Assembly (NCBI GenBank): GCA_021202835.1
Contig: JAJQCI010000289.1
Span: 8,498-16,617, forward strand
DNA length: 8,120 bases
Source: Clostridiales bacterium
GTDB taxonomy: Bacteria > Bacillota > Clostridia > Lachnospirales > CAG-274
Reading direction: 5' to 3'
Made by a program: the position numbers and the translations under genes. Under the pieces are notes generated by a model. It saw only the letters and a list, made by a program, of their open reading frames with translations. It ran no database searches and had not been told where the DNA came from. This document shows, one piece after another, positions 1 through 4,510 of the stretch; the first letter of the stretch is position 1, and every line of letters starts with the position of its first letter.

Positions 1-106
1 CCTGAGAAAAACTTTCCTCCACCCCGAACCTCCAAAGCCCCAAAAAAAGCCCTGCCGCAAACAGACCGCCCAATATAATAAAAGCCCCTTTTCTTAACAT
101 AATCAT
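1..106 (-). CDS. 5' end of an unidentified gene with hydrophobic N-terminus (partial)
   Basis: Reading leftward, an open frame starts at ATG 106-104 or ATG 100-98 and runs off the window edge without a stop, giving about 35 residues. The start is MIMLRKG, followed by a hydrophobic stretch of about 20 residues rich in Leu, Gly, Ala and Phe, then a more polar tail (WRFGVEESFSQ). This is the pattern of a signal peptide or single N-terminal membrane anchor with positive charge before it. A GAGG sequence lies 4 bases before the first ATG and 10 before the second, so either start is possible. The gene diverges from rplS. Too little is visible to name a family. The open frame, Shine-Dalgarno-like site and hydrophobic segment make a real gene more likely than not. 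Confidence 0.5.
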   Translation of the reverse strand, partial: MIMLRKGAFIILGGLFAAGLFLGLWRFGVEESFSQ

Positions 107-152
107 CAATCCTCACTTTCAAACCCTAAAGCTGTGTTCCTTATACAAGCCT

Positions 153-229
153 ATGCCGCCGCAGACACTTTTATTCCTTTTTGGCGTGCCTCCCGTGCAA
201 AATGCATAGCTGAGCTGTTACATATTTTT
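153..229 (+). repeat. right-half copy of the nested palindromic element
   Basis: This stretch aligns with 4115-4190, the right half of the large palindrome. From 180 to 229 it aligns without gaps to 4141-4190 with 40 of 50 bases identical, including the last 15 bases, CTGTTACATATTTTT. Similarity continues left through GCAGAC-CTTT (161-171 against 4122-4132) and, with one gap, to about 153. The left terminal repeat and the first hairpin arm are missing, so this is a decayed or truncated copy in the same orientation. It ends about 30 bases before the rplS -35 box. Confidence 0.75.
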
Positions 230-260
230 CGTAAATTTTTACATAATTCTAAAAAAATGC

Positions 261-289
261 TTGCATTGTGAAAAACGTTGTGGTATAAT
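261..289 (+). promoter_or_regulatory. sigma-A promoter for rplS
   Basis: A -35 box TTGCAT (261-266) is followed by a 17-base spacer and a perfect -10 box TATAAT (284-289), with TG at 281-282 forming an extended -10. Transcription would start near 296, giving a leader of about 98 bases before rplS. A strong promoter fits a ribosomal protein gene. Confidence 0.85.
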
Positions 290-295
290 CGTTTT

Positions 296-393
296 GTTTG
301 GTTATTACGGATATTCCGCTGGGACGTAAGCCGCCTGTCTATGGCTTTTTTAAGGGTCTTTATGAATATCTATGATGAAAGGAGAGTATAACT
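296..393 (+). ncRNA. folded 5' leader of rplS, candidate L19 autoregulatory leader
   Basis: The leader contains a closing stem of 7 perfect pairs (GATATTC 310-316 with GAATATC 364-370). Inside is a short hairpin AAGCC (328-332) with GGCTT (343-347), followed by a run of six T (346-351) that resembles an attenuator. An L19 leader family is known in low-GC Gram-positive bacteria, thought to bind L19 for feedback control. The position and architecture fit, but I cannot test against the covariance model. The Shine-Dalgarno AAGGAG (379-384) lies just outside the closing stem. Confidence 0.5.
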
Positions 394-759
394 ATGAATT
401 ATACTATTATTAAGGAAATCGAAGACGCTCAGTTAAAGGAGAACGTTACAGATTTTAACGTAGGCGATACAGTCAGAGTGTATGCCAAGGTTGTTGAGGG
501 CAGCAGAGAAAGAATTCAGATGTTTGAAGGCACTGTTCTTAAAAGACAGGGCGGCGGCGCAAAGGAAACTTTTACCGTCAGAAGAATCGCTTCGGGTGTA
601 GGTGTTGAAAAGACATGGCCCGTTCATTCTCCCCGTATCGACCATATTGAGGTTGTTCGCTATGGTATTGTAAGAAGAGCTAAGCTTAACTACTTAAGAC
701 AGAGAGTAGGAAAGGCCGCTAAGGTTAAAGAAAACATCAATAAAAGATCCTCTAAATAA
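394..759 (+). CDS. rplS: 50S ribosomal protein L19
   Basis: The 121-residue product is a full-length L19, which sits at the interface of the large and small ribosomal subunits. The conserved core is clear: FNVGDTVRVYAKVVEGSRERIQMFEGTV (about residues 22-49), the Gly/Lys-rich segment LKRQGGGAKETFTVRRIASGVGVEKTWPVHSP, and the basic tail RRAKLNYLRQRVGKAAKVKE. The ATG has AAGGAG 9 bases upstream. The gene has its own strong promoter and structured leader, and a terminator follows the stop, so it is probably mainly a single-gene transcript. rbgA downstream is a common neighbour in Firmicutes. The family assignment is secure. Confidence 0.98.
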   Translation: MNYTIIKEIEDAQLKENVTDFNVGDTVRVYAKVVEGSRERIQMFEGTVLKRQGGGAKETFTVRRIASGVGVEKTWPVHSPRIDHIEVVRYGIVRRAKLNYLRQRVGKAAKVKENINKRSSK

Positions 760-771
760 TCAAAACTTTCC

Positions 772-803
772 AAAGGACGCCGAGCTTATTCTGCGTCCTT
801 TTT
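772..803 (+). terminator. intrinsic terminator after rplS
   Basis: AAAGGACGC (772-780) pairs perfectly with GCGTCCTTT (793-801) around a 12-base loop, and the stem runs into TTTTT (799-803). It starts 12 bases after the rplS stop. The U tract is short, so some read-through into rbgA is likely. Confidence 0.75.
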
Positions 804-858
804 ACTGTAAAAGCGCTGCTTATATACAGAGCATGGAACAATCGGCTTTTACGGAAAA

Positions 859-1752
859 TTGTTATTCATTTTATTAAATAAAAAGGAGGCGGCTGTTACG
901 GATATACAGTGGTACCCCGGACATATGACGAAAACAAGGCGAATGATGGAAGAAAACATCTCCCTTGTTGATATAGTGGCTGAGCTTGTTGACGCCAGGA
1001 TTCCTCTTTCTTCGAAAAATCCCGATATAGACAGGCTTGCGGCAAACAAAAAAAGAATCATTATTTTAAATAAGGCCGACCTTGCCGACAGCAAAAAAAC
1101 CGACCTTTGGAAAGATTATTTTTTCTCAATGGGCTTTAAGGTTATAACTGCCGACAGCAAAACAGGAAAGGGCGTTAAAGAGCTTTATCCTGCCTGCCGT
1201 GAACTTATGAAGGAAAAAATCGAAAGACTTAAGCTAAGGGGCAGAATTCTCGTGCCGTCAAGGGTTATGATAGCAGGTATTCCAAACGTGGGAAAATCCA
1301 CCCTTATAAACAAGCTTGTGGGCAGATCCTTAACAAAAACCGGCGACAAGCCCGGTGTTACAAGAAGCAAACAGTGGGTTAAAATAAAAAAGGATTTGGA
1401 GCTTTTGGATACCCCCGGAATATTGTGGCCCAAATTTGACGATCAGGCGGTTGGGCTGAAGCTTGCTTTTACCGGCGCAATAAACGACGACATTTTGGAA
1501 AAAAACGAGCTTGCCGTAAGATTAATAGACGAGCTTTTAAGGCTGTACCCCGGCAGCATAGAGAGCCGCTACGGCGTTTCGGAGGAGGAAAGCCCCGATG
1601 AAGTTTTTGTTAAAATAGGTCAAAACAGGGGATTTTTAACAAAAGGCGGCGAATACGACGCTTTAAGAACAGCTTATGTTTTTCTCGATGAATTCAGGGG
1701 AGGAAAATTAGGAAAAATTACCCTTGAAATTCCCTTAAAAACCTGTGAATAA
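859..1752 (+). CDS. rbgA: ribosome biogenesis GTPase RbgA (YlqF)
   Basis: RbgA is a circularly permuted GTPase needed for late assembly of the 50S subunit. In permuted order the G motifs are: G4 NKAD within IIILNKADL (about residues 68-76), G5-like ITADSKTGKG (about 96-105), G1 GIPNVGKST (140-148), G2 region PGVTRSKQW, and G3 DTPG within LELLDTPGILWPKFDD. The family N-terminus IQWYPGHM is present at residues 16-23. The C-terminal helical domain is complete, so length is normal. The start is doubtful. The only canonical start in frame before IQWYPGHM is TTG 859, which has no good Shine-Dalgarno, while a strong AAGGAGG (883-889) lies inside that reading and points to GTT 895 or ACG 898. The true protein is probably about 284-285 residues. 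A weak promoter-like pair (TTTACT 801, TATACA 823) lies upstream. Confidence 0.95.
   Translation: MLFILLNKKEAAVTDIQWYPGHMTKTRRMMEENISLVDIVAELVDARIPLSSKNPDIDRLAANKKRIIILNKADLADSKKTDLWKDYFFSMGFKVITADSKTGKGVKELYPACRELMKEKIERLKLRGRILVPSRVMIAGIPNVGKSTLINKLVGRSLTKTGDKPGVTRSKQWVKIKKDLELLDTPGILWPKFDDQAVGLKLAFTGAINDDILEKNELAVRLIDELLRLYPGSIESRYGVSEEESPDEVFVKIGQNRGFLTKGGEYDALRTAYVFLDEFRGGKLGKITLEIPLKTCE
883..889 (+). promoter_or_regulatory. strong Shine-Dalgarno that questions the rbgA start
   Basis: AAGGAGG is the best ribosome binding site in the region. It is followed 5 bases later by GTT (895) and 8 bases later by ACG (898), with no ATG, GTG or TTG in frame. Family alignment places the expected first residue at one of these two codons (homologues start MTIQW or MNIQW, here VTDIQW). 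Confidence 0.7.
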
Positions 1753-1781
1753 AATTTTTCTTCCGTGACACAATATAGTTT

Positions 1782-1835
1782 GTAAAGCAGAAACAAAAAA
1801 TTGCTTTTGCTTTACGGATGCAGATTTTGCATCCG
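1782..1835 (+). other. two abutting perfect stem-loops between rbgA and the small ORF
   Basis: GTAAAGCA (1782-1789) pairs with TGCTTTAC (1808-1815) around an 18-base loop. Next to it, sharing C1815, CGGATGCA (1815-1822) pairs with TGCATCCG (1828-1835) around a 5-base loop. Neither is followed by a T tract, so a standard intrinsic terminator is not supported. They may stabilise the rbgA 3' end, attenuate read-through or shape the leader of the next gene. Confidence 0.55.
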
Positions 1836-1874
1836 ACACAACACTATCCTATTTGTTGTTATGGAGGTAAAAAA

Positions 1875-2042
1875 ATGGATAAGAGAAGCAGCAGAGAAAA
1901 TCAGAACAGAACAAATTCTCAGAATAACAGACAGAACAGCAGAGTTGAGTTTTCAAACGAACTTAACGCAGACAACAGAAGCTCTGAAAAGAATTCTGAA
2001 AAGAACTCAAACAAAAACTGCAGCAGAAACGAAAACGAATAA
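1875..2042 (+). CDS. small Asn/Ser/Arg-rich protein, candidate small acid-soluble spore protein
   Basis: A 55-residue ORF starts at ATG 1875 with GGAGG (1863-1867) 7 bases upstream, which strongly supports translation. The product is highly hydrophilic and low in complexity: 15 Asn, 10 Ser and 7 Arg, with no membrane segment or signal peptide. The tail has a repeated pattern, SEKNSEKNSNKNC. The only hydrophobic patch is VEFSNELN (24-31), which resembles the spore-protease (GPR) cleavage region of small acid-soluble spore proteins: TEFASE in the gamma type, EIASEL in the alpha/beta type. The Asn-rich composition also recalls gamma-type proteins, which are rich in Gln and Asn. I infer a spore protein stored as an amino-acid reserve. 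The full alpha/beta DNA-binding signature is absent, and it could be an unrelated disordered protein. Confidence 0.7.
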   Translation: MDKRSSRENQNRTNSQNNRQNSRVEFSNELNADNRSSEKNSEKNSNKNCSRNENE

Positions 2043-2092
2043 TTTTTTAAAAAGAACGGGCTTGACGTTTCAAACGGCGGGTTTGCTCTTTG

Positions 2093-2110
2093 CGGCGGTT
2101 TATACCGCCG
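2093..2110 (+). other. GC-rich hairpin before trmL
   Basis: CGGCGGT (2093-2099) pairs perfectly with ACCGCCG (2104-2110) around a TTAT loop. The sequence after it (TATTACATAG) has no U tract, so it is at best a weak terminator. It could limit read-through from the small ORF or stabilise the processed trmL-mazG message. It lies about 30 bases before the trmL start. Confidence 0.5.
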
Positions 2111-2140
2111 TATTACATAGATTGTAAGATTGGAGTCAGT

Positions 2141-2632
2141 ATGAATATTGTACTTTTAGAACCGGAAATACCTTCGAACACGGGAAATATAGGCCGAACC
2201 TGTGTGGCCACAAACACAGCCCTTCACCTTATAAGGCCCCTTGGTTTTTCCACAGACGACAAGGCCCTTAAAAGAGCCGGCCTTGACTATTGGTATGAGC
2301 TGGACTTAAAATATTATGACAGCTTTGAGGAGTTTACGGAGAAAAACAAGGGCGCCGAGCTTTATTTTGCTACCACAAAGGCAGAAAGAACATATGCCGA
2401 TGTAAACTACGGCGAAAATGCCTTTATTATTTTCGGCAAGGAAAGCGCCGGCATACCGGAAGAAATTCTTGTTGAACACAGAGAACGCTGCATAAGGATT
2501 CCCATGTATCAGGACAAGAGATCGCTGAATCTTTCGAATTCGGCGGCAATTATACTTTATGAAGCCTTTCGGCAGAACGGTTTCAAGGGGCTTGAAAAAA
2601 CAGGCAGCCTTCACAGGCTCAAGTGGAAATAG
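2141..2632 (+). CDS. trmL: tRNA (cytidine(34)-2'-O)-methyltransferase TrmL
   Basis: TrmL is a SPOUT-class methylase that uses S-adenosylmethionine to methylate the 2'-O of the wobble base in certain leucine tRNAs (CspR/YibK family). The 163-residue product carries all family blocks: N-terminal LEPEIPSNTGNIGRTC (6-21) with LHLIRPLGF (28-36), the middle block FGKESAGIP (98-106), and the C-terminal knot block IPMYQDKRSLNLSNSAAI (120-137). ATG 2141 was chosen because the protein then begins directly at the conserved MNIVLLEPEIP and GGAG (2132-2135) lies 5 bases upstream; an upstream in-frame TTG at 2090 would run through the GC hairpin. mazG follows within 12 bases, with its Shine-Dalgarno next to the trmL stop, so the two are probably co-transcribed and translationally coupled. 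Confidence 0.97.
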   Translation: MNIVLLEPEIPSNTGNIGRTCVATNTALHLIRPLGFSTDDKALKRAGLDYWYELDLKYYDSFEEFTEKNKGAELYFATTKAERTYADVNYGENAFIIFGKESAGIPEEILVEHRERCIRIPMYQDKRSLNLSNSAAIILYEAFRQNGFKGLEKTGSLHRLKWK

Positions 2633-2643
2633 GAGATTTACAT

Positions 2644-3315
2644 ATGGACGAATTTTTAAAAATTATGGACAGGCTTTTGTCAGAGGACGGCTGCCCCTGG
2701 GACAGGGTTCAGACTCACGAGAGCCTTGAGAGATACTTAATTGAAGAATGTTATGAGGTTATAGACGCTATTGATAAAAAGAGCAGCAAAGGCCTTTGTG
2801 AGGAGCTTGGAGACGTGCTTCTTCAGGTTGTTTTTCATTCCAAACTGGCCGAAAAGGAAGGGCTTTTCAGCTTTGACGATGTTGTGAAAGGCGTTTCCGA
2901 AAAAATGGTAAACAGACATCCCCATGTTTTTGCCGACGGCAAGGCCGAAAACCCGGATGAGGTTTTAACAAACTGGGAGGAAATAAAGAAAAAAGAAAAG
3001 CACTACAAAAACGACAAGGATATTTTGGAAAGCATTCCCAGAGCCTTGCCTGCTCTTATGAGAGCCGAAAAGCTTGTGGGCAAAGCAGAAAAGCCGGGCC
3101 TTGTAAAGCTTAACAAGGCCGAAAGTATTAAAGCAGTAAGAGAGCTCCTCAATAAAATCGAATTGTCGGATAATGATAATAAAGATGAAATTTCAGCCGA
3201 TATTGGCGACATACTCTTCGAAATGGCCAAAATTTCAAAACTTTTTAAAATAAATCCCGAATTTGTCTTGACAAATAGCTCAGAAAAGTTTATAACTAAC
3301 ATTAGGCCCGTTTAA
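2644..3315 (+). CDS. mazG: MazG-family nucleoside triphosphate pyrophosphohydrolase, C-terminal domain degenerate
   Basis: MazG hydrolyses nucleoside triphosphates to monophosphates and pyrophosphate, clearing abnormal nucleotides. ATG 2644 has AGGAG 8 bases upstream. The first domain is well preserved: DGCPWDRVQTHESL (15-28), metal-binding EECYE (34-38) and EELGD (53-57), then NRHPHVFAD and NWEEIK. The second domain is eroded. The acidic first helix seen in homologues reads VRELLNKIELS, EELGD is replaced by ADIGD, and the usual NEKFxRRF ending is TNSSEKFITNIRPV followed by a stop. At 223 residues it is about 40 shorter than E. coli MazG. A strong promoter for hup sits in these last codons. 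The neighbourhood (mazG, hup, rqcP, yabP, yabQ, divIC) matches the Bacillus yabN region and supports the identity. Confidence 0.94.
   Translation: MDEFLKIMDRLLSEDGCPWDRVQTHESLERYLIEECYEVIDAIDKKSSKGLCEELGDVLLQVVFHSKLAEKEGLFSFDDVVKGVSEKMVNRHPHVFADGKAENPDEVLTNWEEIKKKEKHYKNDKDILESIPRALPALMRAEKLVGKAEKPGLVKLNKAESIKAVRELLNKIELSDNDNKDEISADIGDILFEMAKISKLFKINPEFVLTNSSEKFITNIRPV
3268..3296 (+). promoter_or_regulatory. sigma-A promoter for hup, inside the 3' end of mazG
   Basis: A perfect -35 box TTGACA (3268-3273), a 17-base spacer and TATAAC (3291-3296) make one of the best promoters in the window. Transcription would start near 3303, giving a leader of about 90 bases before hup. HU is abundant, so an independent strong promoter makes sense. 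Confidence 0.85.
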
Positions 3316-3344
3316 GAACGGCGTTAAAAATAATGATACTTAAA

Positions 3345-3369
3345 AGGGGCGCCTTCACGGCGATTCCCT
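3345..3369 (+). other. stem-loop in the hup leader
   Basis: CGCC (3350-3353) pairs with GGCG (3359-3362) around a 5-base loop, and AGGG (3345-3348) pairs with CCCT (3366-3369) outside a small internal loop. It ends 11 bases before the hup Shine-Dalgarno and could affect message stability or translation. No known regulatory family is recognised. Confidence 0.35.
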
Positions 3370-3395
3370 GATAAAATGTTAGGAGGACAATAACT

Positions 3396-3674
3396 ATGAA
3401 CAAAACAGAATTGGTTGCAGCTATTGCGGAAAAGGCAGGTTTAAGCAAGAAGGACTCTGAGAAGGCCGTTAAGGCTTTTGAAGAAATCGTTACCGCTGAG
3501 CTCGTAGCTGGCGGAGAAGTAAGACTTGTTGGCTTCGGTACATTCAGCGTAAAGGAAAGAGCCGCTCACGAGGGAAGAAACCCCCAGACTAAGGAGGCTA
3601 TGCAGATTCCTGCTTCGAAGTCGCCTAAATTTGCAGTAGGCAAGGCCTTAAAAGACGCTGTAAACGGAAGATAA
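3396..3674 (+). CDS. hup: DNA-binding protein HU
   Basis: A 92-residue histone-like protein that bends and compacts DNA as a dimer. The N-terminal MNKTELVAAIAEKAGLSKKDSEKAVKAF forms the dimer helices. VRLVGFGTFSVKERAAHEGRNPQTKEAMQIPASKSPKFAVGKALK is the classic HU signature, including the RNP at the tip of the DNA-binding arm (about 61-63) and the final FxxGKxLKxxV helix. Length matches the family. AGGAGG (3381-3386) lies 9 bases before the ATG. The gene is driven by its own promoter inside mazG and is followed by a hairpin that probably terminates most transcripts before rqcP. The position between mazG and rqcP is common in Clostridia. Confidence 0.98.
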   Translation: MNKTELVAAIAEKAGLSKKDSEKAVKAFEEIVTAELVAGGEVRLVGFGTFSVKERAAHEGRNPQTKEAMQIPASKSPKFAVGKALKDAVNGR

Positions 3675-3692
3675 ATATAAATATATTAATTT

Positions 3693-3722
3693 CAGGGGAT
3701 TACGAAAGTTATCCCCTGTTGT
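3693..3722 (+). terminator. probable partial terminator after hup
   Basis: CAGGGGAT (3693-3700) pairs perfectly with ATCCCCTG (3711-3718) around a 10-base loop. The following TTGTGTT is only moderately T-rich. This would let HU be made in excess while some transcription reads into rqcP. Confidence 0.6.
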
Positions 3723-3740
3723 GTTATAACGGAGGATTTT

Positions 3741-3980
3741 ATGCGGCTTGACAAATTTTTAAAGGTATCCAGAATTATAAAAAGAAGAACCGTCGCCAAC
3801 GAAGCCTGTGACGCCGGAAGAGTTTCGGTAAACGGCAAAATTGCAAAGGCAGGCCTTGACATAAAAGAAGGCGACATTATAGAAATTCGCTTCGGAAGCA
3901 ACACAACAAAGGTTGAGGTTTTAAAGACAGCCGAAAACGTAAGAAAGGACGATGCCGCCGGTATGTATAAAAGCCTGTAA
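3741..3980 (+). CDS. rqcP: S4-domain ribosome quality-control protein RqcP (YabO)
   Basis: The 79-residue protein is almost entirely one S4 RNA-binding domain: MRLDKFLKVSRIIKRRTVANEACDAGRVSVNGKIAKAGLDIKEGDIIEIRFG (1-52), with the family's RLDKxLKxSR start. RqcP works with RqcH on stalled 50S subunits that still carry peptidyl-tRNA, promoting addition of C-terminal alanine tails that mark incomplete proteins for degradation. ATG 3741 has GGAGG (3731-3735) 5 bases upstream. Its place between mazG/hup and yabP/yabQ equals that of yabO in Bacillus, which separates it from other S4 proteins such as YlmH or Hsp15. The gene is followed within 8 bases by the large palindromic element, which may set the end of its message. 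Confidence 0.95.
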   Translation: MRLDKFLKVSRIIKRRTVANEACDAGRVSVNGKIAKAGLDIKEGDIIEIRFGSNTTKVEVLKTAENVRKDDAAGMYKSL

Positions 3981-3987
3981 CATTCCA

Positions 3988-4182
3988 GTAACAGTTCAGC
4001 CGTGCCCTGCCATATGGGCTTCGGTGAAAGCTCGTTTTCACTGAAGCCCATATGGCAGGGCACGAGCGGAACGCCAAATAACTCGCAAAAAATGAGCCGC
4101 CTTAGCGGCGCCGGATGCGGAGCAGACGCTTTGCGAGTTATTTGGCGCTCCGCTCGTGCAAGTTGCACGGCCGAACTGTTAC
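3988..4182 (+). repeat. nested palindromic element with two hairpin arms inside terminal inverted repeats
   Basis: Terminal inverted repeats of 18 bases (3988-4005 and 4165-4182) match at 17 positions. They enclose two large palindromes. Arm 1 has 21 perfect pairs (4002-4022 with 4043-4063), extended by G-T, G-C and TGAAA/TTTCA to 28 pairs around a 6-base loop. Arm 2 pairs 4060-4089 with 4130-4159 (29 of 30) around a 40-base loop that contains GCCGC-CTTA-GCGGC (4096-4109). The whole folds as a three-way junction in RNA or a branched cruciform in DNA. No ORF inside resembles a protein family. A half copy at 153-229 and a minimal relative at 5785-5811 show that it belongs to a repeat family. 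The shared end with 153-229 extends to ATATTTTT (4190), which gives the outer stem a terminator-like tail. It may be a non-autonomous mobile element; a clear target duplication is not visible. Confidence 0.9.
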
Positions 4183-4237
4183 ATATTTTTACCAATCCTT
4201 AAATATATTAAAACAAAACAACCTCGGAGGTTTTGTT

Positions 4238-4510
4238 ATGGCGGAAGAAAACAGACTTTTAAAAAACGTTATACGGCTTGAAAACAGAGAAAAGCTTTCA
4301 GTAACGGGAGTTTTAGACGTTGTCAGGTTTGACGAGTTCGAAATACTCTGTGAATGTGAAAAAGGAGCTTTGTCTATAAAGGGTGAAAACATACACATTT
4401 CCAAAATAGAGCTCGAAAAGGGCGATTTAACGGTTGACGGGCTTATAACAAGTCTTGTTTATGAAGATAAGCAGCTGAAGGGCTCTTTTCTCAAGAGCCT
4501 GTTTAAGTGA
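4238..4510 (+). CDS. yabP: sporulation protein YabP
   Basis: The 90-residue product matches the YabP family: LENREKLSVTGVLDVVRFDEFEILCECEKGALSIKGENIHISKIELEKGDLTVDGLITSLVYED (about 14-77). In Bacillus yabP is expressed from sigma-E in the mother cell and is needed for sporulation; it shares a fold with the YqfC family and is linked to spore cortex and envelope formation. ATG 4238 has CGGAGG (4225-4230) 7 bases upstream; a longer in-frame reading would run back through the palindrome and is unlikely. It overlaps yabQ by four bases. A weak sigma-E-like pair (TACATATT 4180-4187, AATATATT 4202-4209, 14 bases apart) lies upstream at the end of the palindrome. The family match is clear although there is no catalytic motif. 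Confidence 0.94.
   Translation: MAEENRLLKNVIRLENREKLSVTGVLDVVRFDEFEILCECEKGALSIKGENIHISKIELEKGDLTVDGLITSLVYEDKQLKGSFLKSLFK

Noticed and set aside
833..877. A 14-codon ORF (MEQSAFTENCYSFY) before rbgA that might be a leader peptide.
   Set aside because: It lacks a Shine-Dalgarno and has no run of regulatory codons; chance is the simpler explanation.
1815..1835. CGGATGC in the hairpin before the small ORF resembles CGGATGC in the arm 2 loop (4112-4118).
   Set aside because: Only seven bases match with no shared flanks, so I do not count it as another copy.
1828..1855. A sigma-G or sigma-A promoter for the small Asn-rich ORF (TGCAT and TATCCTA, or TTGCAT and TATTTG).
   Set aside because: The sigma-G spacing is 12 rather than 17-18 bases; the sigma-A -10 is poor and would place the start almost on the ribosome site.
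3100..3400. A frameshift hiding a normal MazG C-terminus.
   Set aside because: I could not see the usual NEKFxRRF-type ending in another frame; the change looks like divergence and shortening.
3976..4195. Target-site duplication flanking the palindromic element.
   Set aside because: Flanks share only short AT-rich or TAACA-like strings that overlap the inverted repeat itself; no clear duplication is seen.
4002..4202. Open reading frames on both strands across the palindrome.
   Set aside because: Long inverted repeats open frames on both strands symmetrically; the products have no family features and no ribosome site.
3981..4237. CRISPR array or tRNA-like gene as the source of the repeats.
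   Set aside because: There are no regular direct repeats with spacers and no tRNA cloverleaf consensus; the structure is purely inverted repeats.
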